This document shows, one piece after another, positions 6,592-16,303 of a DNA stretch of 32,114 bases. A program made the translations under genes and the position numbers. The DNA comes from Amnibacterium sp. (GTDB taxonomy: Bacteria; Actinomycetota; Actinomycetes; Actinomycetales; Microbacteriaceae): NCBI GenBank assembly GCA_025936735.1, contig JAICSU010000013.1, positions 1 through 32,114 of the forward strand, given 5' to 3'. Positions within the stretch are counted from its first letter, which is position 1, and each line of letters begins with the position of its first letter. The notes under the pieces are model-generated. The model searched no databases, was not told where the DNA came from, and saw nothing but the letters and a program-made list of their open reading frames with translations.

Positions 6592-7953
6592 ATGCCTGCA
6601 CACCGCCGCGGTCGCATGTTGACCGCCTGGGCGCTCGGGGCTGCCGCCGCAGTGACCCTCGCCGCCTGTTCGACGCCGTCCGGCGGGTCGAGCGCCTCGA
6701 CCTCCGCATCCGCCTCCACCTCGGCCTCGGCCTCCGCCGCGGCGACGCCCGCGGCCACCATCGCCGCCGCCACCCAGTGCGCGTCCGGCGCCGACCCGAA
6801 GACGCAGTTCAAGCTCGGGACGTTCCTCCCGCTGACCGGATCCCTGGCGTTCCTCGGCCCCGCGGCGGTCGGCGGCGCGGGTCTCGCGCTGCAGGACGTC
6901 AACGCGGCCGGCGGCGTCAACGGCAAGCCCGCCTGCTCGATCCCCACGGACTCGTCCGACGCGGACAACCCGACCGTCGGCTCGACCAACGTGAAGAAGC
7001 TGCTCCAGGCGAAGGTCTCCGCGATCCTGGGCGCCGAGTCGTCGAGTGTCAGCGAAGCGGTCCTGCCGACCGTGGCCGCGACCGGCACCGTCATGTTCTC
7101 CCCGGCGAACACCGACGACGCGCTCTCCGGCGCATCGAAGTGGTACTTCCGCGACGCGCCGCCGAACAGCGTCGAGGGCAACGCCCTCGGCAAGCAGATC
7201 GTCGCCGACGGCAACCAGAAGGTCGGCATGCTGGTGTTCAACGACTCCTACGGCACCAACCTGCGCGACGCGACGCAGAAGGCGATCGAGGCCTCCGGCG
7301 GCGCGGTCGTGTACGGCGCCAAGGGCAAGAACCAGGAGTTCTCGAGCAAGGAGACCAACTTCAGCTCGCAGGTGTCCGCGGTGCTCGCCACGAAGCCCGA
7401 CGCCATCGTCATCATCGCGTTCGACCAGACGGCGCAGATCGTCCCGGCGCTCGTCTCGGCGGGCTGGAAGATGAGCAAGTCGTACCTGGTGGACGGCAAC
7501 CTGAACGACTACACGAAGACGTTCCCCGCCAACACCATGAACGGCGCGCAGGGCACCACGCAGGGCGTGAACCCGAGCGCGGCGTTCAAGCAGAAGGTCC
7601 AGGCCTGGTACTCCAAGGCCGGCGGCAGCACCATCACGTCGTACAGCTACTCCGCCGAGGCGTACGACGCCGTGGTGCTGATGGCCCTCGCGGCCGACCG
7701 TGGCGGGGACTCCTCCTCCGCGACGATCCAGTCGAACCTGCTCGCGGTCTCCGGGGCGAACGGCGGCACCGTGTGCAAGTCCTACTCGGCCTGCAGCGCC
7801 CTCATCAAGAAGGGGACGAAGTCCATCCACTACGAGGGCTTCGCCGGCATCGGACCGTTGAACGCCAAGCACGACCCGTCGAGCGGCTACATCAGCGTGT
7901 ACCAGTACGTCGGCAACAACGACAGCAAGTTCGTGAACTCGGTCAGGGGCTGA
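6592..7953 (+). CDS. livK: branched-chain amino acid-type ABC transporter substrate-binding lipoprotein
   Basis: A 453-residue secreted solute-binding protein of the LivK type (Peripla_BP_6, type I fold). The signal peptide has an Arg-rich start and a lipobox LAAC with the acylated Cys at residue 26. It is therefore predicted to be a Sec-exported lipoprotein anchored to the outer face of the membrane. A Ser/Ala/Thr linker of about 30 residues precedes the binding domain. That domain opens with LGTFLPLTGSLAFLGPA and contains DVNAAGGVNGK, both characteristic of LivK proteins. It heads an operon with two permease and two ATPase genes. The ligand could be branched-chain amino acids, another amino acid, urea or an amide. 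The ATG has GAAGGA five bases upstream. Confidence 0.88.
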   Translation: MPAHRRGRMLTAWALGAAAAVTLAACSTPSGGSSASTSASASTSASASAAATPAATIAAATQCASGADPKTQFKLGTFLPLTGSLAFLGPAAVGGAGLALQDVNAAGGVNGKPACSIPTDSSDADNPTVGSTNVKKLLQAKVSAILGAESSSVSEAVLPTVAATGTVMFSPANTDDALSGASKWYFRDAPPNSVEGNALGKQIVADGNQKVGMLVFNDSYGTNLRDATQKAIEASGGAVVYGAKGKNQEFSSKETNFSSQVSAVLATKPDAIVIIAFDQTAQIVPALVSAGWKMSKSYLVDGNLNDYTKTFPANTMNGAQGTTQGVNPSAAFKQKVQAWYSKAGGSTITSYSYSAEAYDAVVLMALAADRGGDSSSATIQSNLLAVSGANGGTVCKSYSACSALIKKGTKSIHYEGFAGIGPLNAKHDPSSGYISVYQYVGNNDSKFVNSVRG

Positions 7954-7968
7954 CGTAAGCGAACCGGG

Positions 7969-7999
7969 GTGGGGGCACGGCCGTCGGCCGGGCCCCCAC
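7969..7999 (+). terminator. intra-operon hairpin between livK and livH (probable attenuator or 3' end stabiliser)
   Basis: Outer arms GTGGGGGC (7969-7976) and GCCCCCAC (7992-7999) pair perfectly, and CGGCC/GGCCG forms an inner stem separated by one mismatch with a GTC loop. The hairpin begins 15 bases after the livK stop and ends 45 bases before livH. Partial termination or protection of the upstream mRNA would give more binding protein than permease, as is usual for such importers. Confidence 0.65.
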
Positions 8000-8044
8000 A
8001 TCGCGTCGGCGCCCGATGGCGGGCGGCGGAGAGGGAGTTCTTCC

Positions 8045-9427
8045 GTGCGATCTCTGACGACGCTCCGGCGCGTCCTGCTCGGGTCGGCGACCGTCGCGGC
8101 GGTGCTGGCTGGCGCGCTCGCCGGCGCGGCTCCGGCGACCGCCGCGAGCCCGAGCCCGAGCCCGAGCGTCACGGCCGTTCCGACCGCGGGGACCACGACC
8201 GTCGTGCAGGCGACGGCGGACTGCGCCGTGACCCCCAGGATCGCCTGCGTGCGCGGCGCCCTGCGCGACGACAACGGCAACGGCGTCAAGGGTGTGACGA
8301 TCCGCCTCGACGGCGCGAGCGGCGCCACGGCCAGCGCCGTCAGCAACGCCGCGGGCGCCTTCGTGTTCACCGTGACGAAGGGCGGCACCTACCGCATCAC
8401 CCTCGTCACCAGCACCCTTCCGAAGGGGATCAAGCCGCTGGCGGCGGCGAGCCGTCCGATCCCGGTGACGCTCGGGCAGCTGCAGCCCGCCGCATTCGCC
8501 CTGAAGGGCACGTTCAAGGGGTCGCAGACGACGTCCGGGCCGAGCACCTCCGAGCTGCACCTCGTGCTGGACCAGATCTCCGGCGGCCTCCTGCTCGGTC
8601 TGCTGCTCGCGCTCGCCTCGATCGGGCTGTCCCTCATCTACGGGACGACCGGACTCAGCAACTTCGCGCACGGCGAGCAGGTGACGCTCGGCGGCCTGCT
8701 CGCCTGGCTGTTCGCGGTCGTGCTCGGCTGGAACTTCCTGCTCGCCTGCGTGGTCACCGTGCTGCTCTGCGCGGCATCCGGTTACCTCCAGGACCGGTTC
8801 ATCTGGGGTCCCCTGCGGCGGCGTCACCTCGGCCTCACCCAGCTCATGGTCGTCACGATCGGGCTGTCGCTCGCCCTCGAGTACGTCTTCCAGTACTTCG
8901 CGGGCGCGCAGGTGCATCCGGTCACGACCTCGATCCAGATCAACACGGGGCCGCTGGACCTGACCCCCAACGCGTACCTCGCGATGCTCATCTCGATCGT
9001 CGTGCTCGTCGCCGTCGGGCTCCTCCTGCAGCGCACGCGGATCGGCAGGGCCACGCGCGCGGTCTCCGACAACCGGCCGCTGGCCGCGGCGTCCGGCATC
9101 GACGTCGACCGCATCATCCGGCTCGTCTGGACCGTCTCCATGGGGCTCTCCGGCCTCGCGGGCATCCTCTACGCGCTCGTCTACGGCGGCATCAACTGGT
9201 CGACCGGGCAGGCCGTGCTGCTGCTCCTGTTCGCCGCCACCACCCTCGGCGGCCTCGGCACGGCGTTCGGGGCGCTGATCGGCTCGTTGATCATCGGACT
9301 GGTCGTGCAGGTGTCGAGCCTGTTCCTGTCCGGGGACATGCGCTACGCGACGGCACTGATCATCCTGATCCTCGTGCTGCTGGTACGACCGCAGGGCATC
9401 CTCGGCCGACGCGAACGCGTCGGCTGA
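8045..9427 (+). CDS. livH: LivH-type ABC permease with an extra secreted N-terminal beta-type domain
   Basis: A 460-residue protein, whereas LivH permeases are usually about 290-310 residues. Residues from about 172 on form the permease, with several membrane helices, IYGTTGLSNFAHGEQVTLGG near 198-217 (compare the LivH N-F-A-H-G motif) and a PQGILG C-terminus. The first 171 residues are extra: a signal-peptide-like segment (1-34, ending ATAA), a Ser-Pro repeat, then a domain with C60 and C68. That domain contains GALRDDNGNGVKGVTIRLDG and GAFVFTVTKGGTYRITL, which resembles carboxypeptidase-regulatory or Cna-B-type beta-sandwich domains. GTG 8045 has GGAGAGGGAG seven bases upstream, so the extension is very probably translated. 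The domain would sit outside the membrane, where it could meet the binding protein. Confidence 0.85.
   Translation: MRSLTTLRRVLLGSATVAAVLAGALAGAAPATAASPSPSPSVTAVPTAGTTTVVQATADCAVTPRIACVRGALRDDNGNGVKGVTIRLDGASGATASAVSNAAGAFVFTVTKGGTYRITLVTSTLPKGIKPLAAASRPIPVTLGQLQPAAFALKGTFKGSQTTSGPSTSELHLVLDQISGGLLLGLLLALASIGLSLIYGTTGLSNFAHGEQVTLGGLLAWLFAVVLGWNFLLACVVTVLLCAASGYLQDRFIWGPLRRRHLGLTQLMVVTIGLSLALEYVFQYFAGAQVHPVTTSIQINTGPLDLTPNAYLAMLISIVVLVAVGLLLQRTRIGRATRAVSDNRPLAAASGIDVDRIIRLVWTVSMGLSGLAGILYALVYGGINWSTGQAVLLLLFAATTLGGLGTAFGALIGSLIIGLVVQVSSLFLSGDMRYATALIILILVLLVRPQGILGRRERVG
8146..8167 (+). repeat. GAGCCC hexanucleotide tandem repeat coding for Ser-Pro
   Basis: About 3.7 copies of GAGCCC encode the SPSPSPS linker between the signal segment and the extra domain of the LivH protein. 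The period is a multiple of three, so copy-number change would alter linker length without shifting the frame. Confidence 0.8.
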
Positions 9428-9443
9428 GCGGAAAGGACACGCG

Positions 9444-10433
9444 ATGGACTTCCTCGTCGGACTGTTCACGGACTTCGGGCAGCAGATCCTGTCCTCGGTC
9501 ACCGCCGCGTTCGCGATCGCGGCGATCGGGCTCAACGTGCACTTCGGCTACACCGGCCTCGTGAACATCGGGCAGGCCGGGTTCATGCTGATCGGCGCGT
9601 ACGGCCTCGCCATCACGGTCGAGGTCGGCGGCGGGTTCTGGCTCGGCGTCCTCATCGGACTCGTCGGCGCCGCCCTGTTCGCCCTGGTCCTCGGGCTGCC
9701 CACCCTGAAGCTGCGAGGGGACTACCTCGCGATCGTCACGATCGCGGCGTCCGAGATCGTCAGAGTGATCGGCGACAACCAGTCGCTGTCCCAGTGGACG
9801 GGAGGCGCGGCCGGCATCGCGGGACGCGTCTACCAGGGAGCGTTCACGGCGCTGTCGCCCTTCCCCGCGAACCAGCAGTTCCAGGTCGGGCCCTACACGT
9901 ACCCGCTGACCGAGGGCGACAGCTGGTTCCTGCGGATCGTCTGCTGGGTCGTGCTCGCGATCGTCGCCGTGATCGTCCTCCTGCTCATGCGCAGCCCGTG
10001 GGGCCGGGCGATCAGAGGCATCCGCGAGGACGAGGACGCGATGCGCAGCCTCGGCAAGAACGTCTACCTCTACAAGCTGCAGGCCCTCATGCTCGGCGGC
10101 GTGATCGGCGCCATCGGCGGCATGCTCTACGTGCTCTCCGCCAACGTCCTCGCGGACTCGCTCGGCAGGACGACCACGTTCCTCCTGTACACCTGCCTCC
10201 TGCTCGGCGGAGCGGCGACCGTGTTCGGTCCGGTGCTCGGCTCCGCTCTGTACTTCATCGTCATCATCGGGCTGAACGACGTGGTGGCCCAGTTCGTCCC
10301 GCCGCAGATCATGAACGAGCAGCAGATCCCGCAGTTCGGGTGGATCGTTGTGGGGGTCGGCCTGATGCTGCTCGTCATCTTCAGACCGCAGGGCATCCTC
10401 GGCAACAAGAAGGAGCTGGCGTTCGGTGACTGA
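9444..10433 (+). CDS. livM: LivM-type branched-chain amino acid ABC transporter permease
   Basis: The second membrane subunit of the importer, 329 residues. It has the LivM signatures GLVNIGQAGFMLIGAYG (near 40-56), LGLPTLKLRGDYLAIVTIA (near 86-106) and GRAIRGIREDEDAMRSLGKN, the cytoplasmic loop that contacts the ATPases, and the PQGILGNKKE tail. About nine to ten hydrophobic segments are visible. Length is normal and, unlike livH here, there is no N-terminal addition. ATG 9444 has AAAGGA about six bases upstream and follows livH by 16 bases. The stop overlaps the GTG of livG by eight bases, indicating translational coupling. Confidence 0.92.
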   Translation: MDFLVGLFTDFGQQILSSVTAAFAIAAIGLNVHFGYTGLVNIGQAGFMLIGAYGLAITVEVGGGFWLGVLIGLVGAALFALVLGLPTLKLRGDYLAIVTIAASEIVRVIGDNQSLSQWTGGAAGIAGRVYQGAFTALSPFPANQQFQVGPYTYPLTEGDSWFLRIVCWVVLAIVAVIVLLLMRSPWGRAIRGIREDEDAMRSLGKNVYLYKLQALMLGGVIGAIGGMLYVLSANVLADSLGRTTTFLLYTCLLLGGAATVFGPVLGSALYFIVIIGLNDVVAQFVPPQIMNEQQIPQFGWIVVGVGLMLLVIFRPQGILGNKKELAFGD

Positions 10434-11459
10434 CACGACCTCGGTGCAGCAGGCCGACGACTACGACTACGACCGGTCGGCGCTGCGGGCGAAGCTGGCC
10501 CGGGTGTCGCAGGAGCCCGGCAGCGCCAAGCCGCAGCCCATCCTCACCGTCGACCGCATCGTGCGGCGCTTCGGCGGGATGACCGCCGTGGACGTCGACC
10601 ACCTGGAGGTCCAGCGCGGCGCGATCACCGCGCTGATCGGGCCGAACGGCGCCGGGAAGACGACCTTCTTCAACCTGATCACCGGGTTCGACCGGCCCAC
10701 CTCGGCCAAGTCCCGGTTCGCGAGCGCAGGGGACCAGTACGCGAGGTGGACGTTCCAGGGCAGGGCGCTCGGCTCCACGAGCGCCTACCGCGTCGCCCAG
10801 GCGGGCATGGTGCGCACGTTCCAGCTCACCAAGGCGCTGTCGCGGATGACCGTGCTCGACAACATGATGCTGGGGGCGCAGGACCAGCCGGGGGAGCGGA
10901 TGCTGGCAGCCCTGTTCCGCCCCACCTGGGGGAGGCGGGAGCAGCAGATCCGGACGAAGGCCGAGGAGCTGCTCGCGCGCTTCAAGCTCGACGGCAAGAA
11001 GGACGACTACGCCGGCAGCCTGTCCGGCGGCCAGCGGAAGCTGCTCGAGATGGCGCGGGCGCTGATGAGCGATCCGGCCATGATCATGCTCGACGAGCCC
11101 ATGGCCGGCGTGAACCCGGCGCTCACCCAGTCGCTGCTCGGCCACATCGAGTCGCTCCGCGACCAGGGCACCACGGTGCTGTTCGTGGAGCACGACATGC
11201 ACATGGTGCGGCACATCTCGGACTGGGTCGTCGTGATGGCGGAGGGCCGGATCGTGGCGGAGGGTCCGCCCGCGAGCGTCATGCGGCACCAGGCGGTCGT
11301 CGACGCCTACCTCGGCTCCCACCACGACCAGGACCTCGGGGACGACGCCGTGCTCGAGGAGGACTTCGAGCAGGCCGTCGCCGTGGAGGACGCCGCTCGG
11401 GCCGAGCAGGCGGAGACGGGCGAGGCGGCGGAGGCCCCCTCCGCCGGGAGGGAGGACTG

Positions 11460-11460
<1 letters not shown>
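10426..11460 (+). CDS. livG: LivG-type ABC transporter ATP-binding protein with an acidic C-terminal tail
   Basis: A cytoplasmic ATPase subunit of 344 residues; typical LivG proteins have about 255. The nucleotide-binding domain shows Walker A GPNGAGKT at 72-79, signature LSGGQ at 199-203, Walker B MIMLDEP ending with D223/E224, and the switch His in EHDMHM at about 256. An N-terminal stretch of about 38 residues rich in Asp/Tyr (DDYDYDR) precedes the domain. A C-terminal tail from about residue 301 is strongly acidic and Ala/Glu-rich. Neither extension has a recognised motif. GTG 10426 overlaps livM by eight bases, with GAAGGAG ten bases upstream. The stop overlaps the livF start by one base. 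Confidence 0.9.
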
Positions 11461-13815
<2,355 letters not shown>

Positions 13816-13847
13816 CCCGCGACGGGCCACTTCGGGCACGCCGCTCC

Positions 13848-13904
13848 GGGCGCTTTCGGCCCATCCGGGCGGGCGCGCCCGCCCGGATCGGCCGTTTCAG
13901 GCGG
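13848..13904. repeat. intergenic palindromic repeat, copy A
   Basis: Bases 13857-13894 form a 38-bp palindrome (19-base arms, left arm CGGCCCATCCGGGCGGGCG) with a single mismatched pair. It lies between the convergent guaB and AbiEi-like genes, ending at the base before the latter's stop codon. The same sequence recurs exactly 1,100 bp downstream (copy B): 50 of 57 bases agree by my count, and within the 38-bp palindrome one base differs. It could act as a bidirectional terminator here. Confidence 0.85.
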
Positions 13905-14783
13905 TCACCGAGTCGAGCCCGACCCGAACCGGGGCAAGCCCGCGAGTTCGAGGTGGCGGCCGAGGCGCTCCCTCGTCAGGTCGTCCCACATCCATCTCGT
14001 GACCCGCGGGCCGAGGGCGCGCAGCCGATCTTCCCTCCGCTTCTCCTCCACCACGACGGCCTCCGGTGCACGACCCTTCAGAAGCTCCGGGTCGGCGTAC
14101 TTGACGCGCCCGTCGAACTCCCCGACCAGGGCGAAGTCGGCCCAGAAGAAGTCCACGACGCCGATCAGGCCGCGACTGTCGTGGAACGGAACCTGCAGTG
14201 CGGGTGGAGGGAACCCGAGCTCGTGGATCAGAGCCCGGCTGACCGACTCCCCGGGCGACCCGGACCGCCCGTCCGCGAAGGCGATCGCGGCAAGACCGCG
14301 TCCGCCGGCTGCCCCGCTCAGGCACCGCACGAGGTCGGCGAGGTGCTCCCGGCTGCACCCGTTCGCGAGTGCCCAATCGACGGCGGCGACGGCGCCCGCG
14401 AAAGGCAGCGACACGGTGAGGTCGGCCACGGTCCGGGGGAGCGACGTGAGGGTGATCCCGTCCTTCTCCGTCACCTCGGTCACGAGGTCCCGCGTCGACC
14501 GCCTGACGAATCCGTGCTCGCTGCGCGTGCCGCCGGAGAAGGACGTCAGCACGTCGACGGCGTCGGGATAGCGGCCGACGAGCGGCACTCCCCAGAGGGC
14601 GGCCGCGCTCCGGTGGCTGATGACCAGGCGGCCGCCTGCGGCTTCGGCCGCTGCCGCGATGATCAGCCGATACCGATCGAGCGGACTCAGCCAGTCCCAG
14701 ATCGCCGTGCGCACGTAGACGCCTCTGCGCACACGGGTGAGGACGCCCTTCGCGGCCGCCTTCCGCAGCGTTCTGTCGTCCAT
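13905..14783 (-). CDS. orphan AbiEi-like (type IV antitoxin-domain) protein with possible nuclease-fold C-terminus
   Basis: A 292-residue protein. The N-terminus (DRTLRKAAAKGVLTRVRRGVY, residues 3-23) matches the winged-helix start of actinobacterial AbiEi-family antitoxin-domain proteins. The conserved SHRSAAALWGVPL follows at 56-68. The C-terminal region has VDFFWADFALVGEFDG, then KY, then EEKRREDRLRALG, an arrangement like the D/E...ExK core of PD-(D/E)XK-type (DUF559-like) proteins. Such genes are often called AbiEi antitoxins, but no AbiEii-type nucleotidyltransferase toxin lies beside it, so the biological role is open. ATG 14783 is chosen; GTG 14801 would add six residues. No strong ribosome binding site is seen for either. 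The gene is flanked by two copies of a palindromic repeat. Confidence 0.75.
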   Translation of the reverse strand: MDDRTLRKAAAKGVLTRVRRGVYVRTAIWDWLSPLDRYRLIIAAAAEAAGGRLVISHRSAAALWGVPLVGRYPDAVDVLTSFSGGTRSEHGFVRRSTRDLVTEVTEKDGITLTSLPRTVADLTVSLPFAGAVAAVDWALANGCSREHLADLVRCLSGAAGGRGLAAIAFADGRSGSPGESVSRALIHELGFPPPALQVPFHDSRGLIGVVDFFWADFALVGEFDGRVKYADPELLKGRAPEAVVVEEKRREDRLRALGPRVTRWMWDDLTRERLGRHLELAGLPRFGSGSTR

Positions 14784-14947
14784 CCCCGTGTGATTCCGCA
14801 CCCCGACATGACGGAGTTCGAACCGGCCCTTGATCGGCGTCCTGCGGCCAGGGTCGCGGAGCGCCGGTGAGCGGGCGATGCCGAGGCGGCGATCGGTGGA
14901 GAACCGGCGCCCCGGTCGGCCTGGGGAGGAGCGGAGGCCGCCGATAC

Positions 14948-15004
14948 GGGCGGTTCCGGCCCATCCGGGCGGGCGCGCCCGCCCGGATGGGCCGAATCGG
15001 GTGG
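14948..15004. repeat. intergenic palindromic repeat, copy B
   Basis: Bases 14957-14994 form a perfect 38-bp palindrome with the same arms as copy A. The flanking bases also match in the same direction, so the two are direct repeats as well as palindromes. This copy lies between divergently transcribed genes, where a terminator would not be expected. It thus looks more like a dispersed element or the boundary of a cassette. Confidence 0.85.
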
Positions 15005-15064
15005 GCGCGCCGGGCGACGGCGTGCACGGCGGCGTGCGGCGTCGCGGCGGCACCCGTGCGGGGA

Positions 15065-15070
15065 TAGCAT
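15065..15070 (+). promoter_or_regulatory. candidate -10 element of the lacI-type regulator gene
   Basis: TAGCAT would start transcription near 15077, giving a 38-base leader before the TTG start at 15115. The -35 region (TCGCGG at 15042-15047) is poor. This is the only TANNNT match close to the gene. Confidence 0.35.
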
Positions 15071-15114
15071 CACGACCGGCGGCGGGCCCGAGCGCGCCGG
15101 GATGCGAGGCGGCA

Positions 15115-16200
15115 TTGGACGAGCGGGATCGCCGGCACAGGCCGCCCTCGATCCGGGACGTCGCCGAGGCCGCCGGGGTGTCCTACCAGACGGTCTCGCG
15201 GGTGCTGAACGACCACCCCAAGGTGCGTGCCGACACGGCCGCCCGGGTGCAGGCGGCGATCGTCGAGCTCGGCTACCGGCCCAACCGGGCCGCGCGGGCG
15301 CTCGTCACCAAGCGCAGCCGCACCCTCGGCGTGCTCATCACGGCCCGGCCGCTCTACGGGCCGTTCAGCTCGTTCCTCGCCATCGAGCAGGCCGCCCGCG
15401 AGCGCGGCTACGCGGTCACGGCGAGCCCCAACGCCTCGGACGACGTCGCGGACATCGCCCAGGCGATCGACTCGCTGCTCATGCACGGCGTCGAGGGGAT
15501 CGTCGCCATCGCCCCGCAGGACCGCGCCCGCGACGCCATCCACAAGGTCGGCGCCCGCGTGCCCGTGCTCACGCTGCAGGGCGCGCCCGACGAGATCGAC
15601 GGCTTCCCGATCGACCAGCGCGGCGGCGCTCGGCTCGCCACCCGGCACCTCGTCGAGCTCGGCCACCGGCGGATCCTGCACATCCCCGGTCCGCCCGGCT
15701 GGGCGGAGGCCGAGGAGCGCCGCCGCGGCTACCTCGAGGAGATGGCGGCGCACGGCCTGGAGCCGCTGCTCGGCGACCCGGGGGACTGGACGCCCGAAGC
15801 CGGCTACGTCAGCGGGCGCAGCGCCTTCGGCCGCTGGGACGTCACCGCGGTGTTCACCGCCAACGACGAGATGGCGGTCGGCCTGCTCGCCGCCGCCGTC
15901 GAGGCGGGCCTGCGTGTCCCGGAGGATCTGAGCGTCGTCGGGTTCGACGACATCCCCTCGGCGCGGTACCTCGCTCCGCCCCTCACCACCGTCGAGCAGG
16001 ACTTCTGGGAGATCGGACGCCGGGCGATCGACGCCCTCATCGACGAGATCGAGCACGGTGTCGCGCTGCCGCGCACCCCGCCGCTGCCCTGGAGGCTGGT
16101 GGTCAGGTCGAGCACGGCGCAGGTCACGAATCGAGCGCGGCTCGCCGCAGGCGTTGACGCGTACAGGGCGCACCGTCGTAGTATTCGACCGCCGGTGTGA
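15115..16200 (+). CDS. LacI-family transcriptional regulator of the galactoside operon
   Basis: A 361-residue LacI/GalR repressor. The helix-turn-helix and hinge cover about residues 11-65: SIRDVAEAAGVSYQTVSRVL, then NRAARALVTKRS, whose A-R-A-L matches the minor-groove hinge motif. A periplasmic-binding-protein-like sensor domain follows, with GHRRILHIPGP, TANDEMAVGLL and VPEDLSVVGFDDIP, all typical. The start is probably the TTG at 15115: it gives the usual ten residues before the helix-turn-helix, and there is no ATG or GTG in frame for a long way upstream that would not add non-coding-like sequence. It precedes the sugar transport and galactosidase genes, whose promoter lies in its own 3' end, and is probably their local regulator. 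Confidence 0.88.
   Translation: MDERDRRHRPPSIRDVAEAAGVSYQTVSRVLNDHPKVRADTAARVQAAIVELGYRPNRAARALVTKRSRTLGVLITARPLYGPFSSFLAIEQAARERGYAVTASPNASDDVADIAQAIDSLLMHGVEGIVAIAPQDRARDAIHKVGARVPVLTLQGAPDEIDGFPIDQRGGARLATRHLVELGHRRILHIPGPPGWAEAEERRRGYLEEMAAHGLEPLLGDPGDWTPEAGYVSGRSAFGRWDVTAVFTANDEMAVGLLAAAVEAGLRVPEDLSVVGFDDIPSARYLAPPLTTVEQDFWEIGRRAIDALIDEIEHGVALPRTPPLPWRLVVRSSTAQVTNRARLAAGVDAYRAHRRSIRPPV
16154..16184 (+). promoter_or_regulatory. promoter of the sugar transport/galactosidase operon
   Basis: TTGACG (16154-16159) and TAGTAT (16179-16184), 19 bases apart, form the strongest promoter match between the regulator and the binding-protein gene. It is embedded in the last codons of the regulator gene. 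Transcription would begin near 16191, directly before a LacI-type imperfect palindrome. Confidence 0.6.
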
Positions 16201-16211
16201 ACGTTTCGCAC
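16195..16211 (+). promoter_or_regulatory. candidate LacI-family operator
   Basis: GTGTGAACGTTTCGCAC is an imperfect palindrome with six of eight pairs matching around a central G. It contains the AACGTT core common to operators of LacI-family regulators. It lies just downstream of the predicted transcription start, a position suited to repression by the product of the preceding gene. No second copy was found upstream of the regulator itself. Confidence 0.5.
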
Positions 16212-16303
16212 CACCAAGCGTCCGCAGAGGTGATTCCGCCGTTCCCGCGAGGGATGTGACCGGGATCGCGCGGCGAAACAGCGATACACACGAAGGAGTG
16301 GGC

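Larger units (their letters stand above)
14784..15114. other. 331-base non-coding gap between the divergent AbiEi-like and lacI genes
   Basis: It holds palindromic repeat copy B (14948-15004), a GC-rich stretch without recognisable coding sense, and a TAGCAT -10 candidate (15065-15070) for the LacI gene. Open frames cross it on both strands, but their translations are Arg/Pro/Gly-rich and low in hydrophobic residues, as expected from non-coding high-GC DNA. Confidence 0.6.

Noticed and set aside
6661-6770. Ser/Ala/Thr-rich repeats in livK as a DNA repeat array
   Set aside because: They are an irregular low-complexity linker after the lipidated Cys, common in secreted actinobacterial lipoproteins.
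8146-8167. GAGCCC repeat as a phase-variation switch of the LivH gene
   Set aside because: The repeat unit is six bases, so slippage cannot change the reading frame; it can only alter the Ser-Pro linker length.
14784-15053. N-terminal extension of the AbiEi-like protein up to 15053
   Set aside because: The extra 90 residues are Arg/Pro/Gly-rich, run through palindromic repeat copy B and resemble no known domain; the family N-terminus begins at about 14783.
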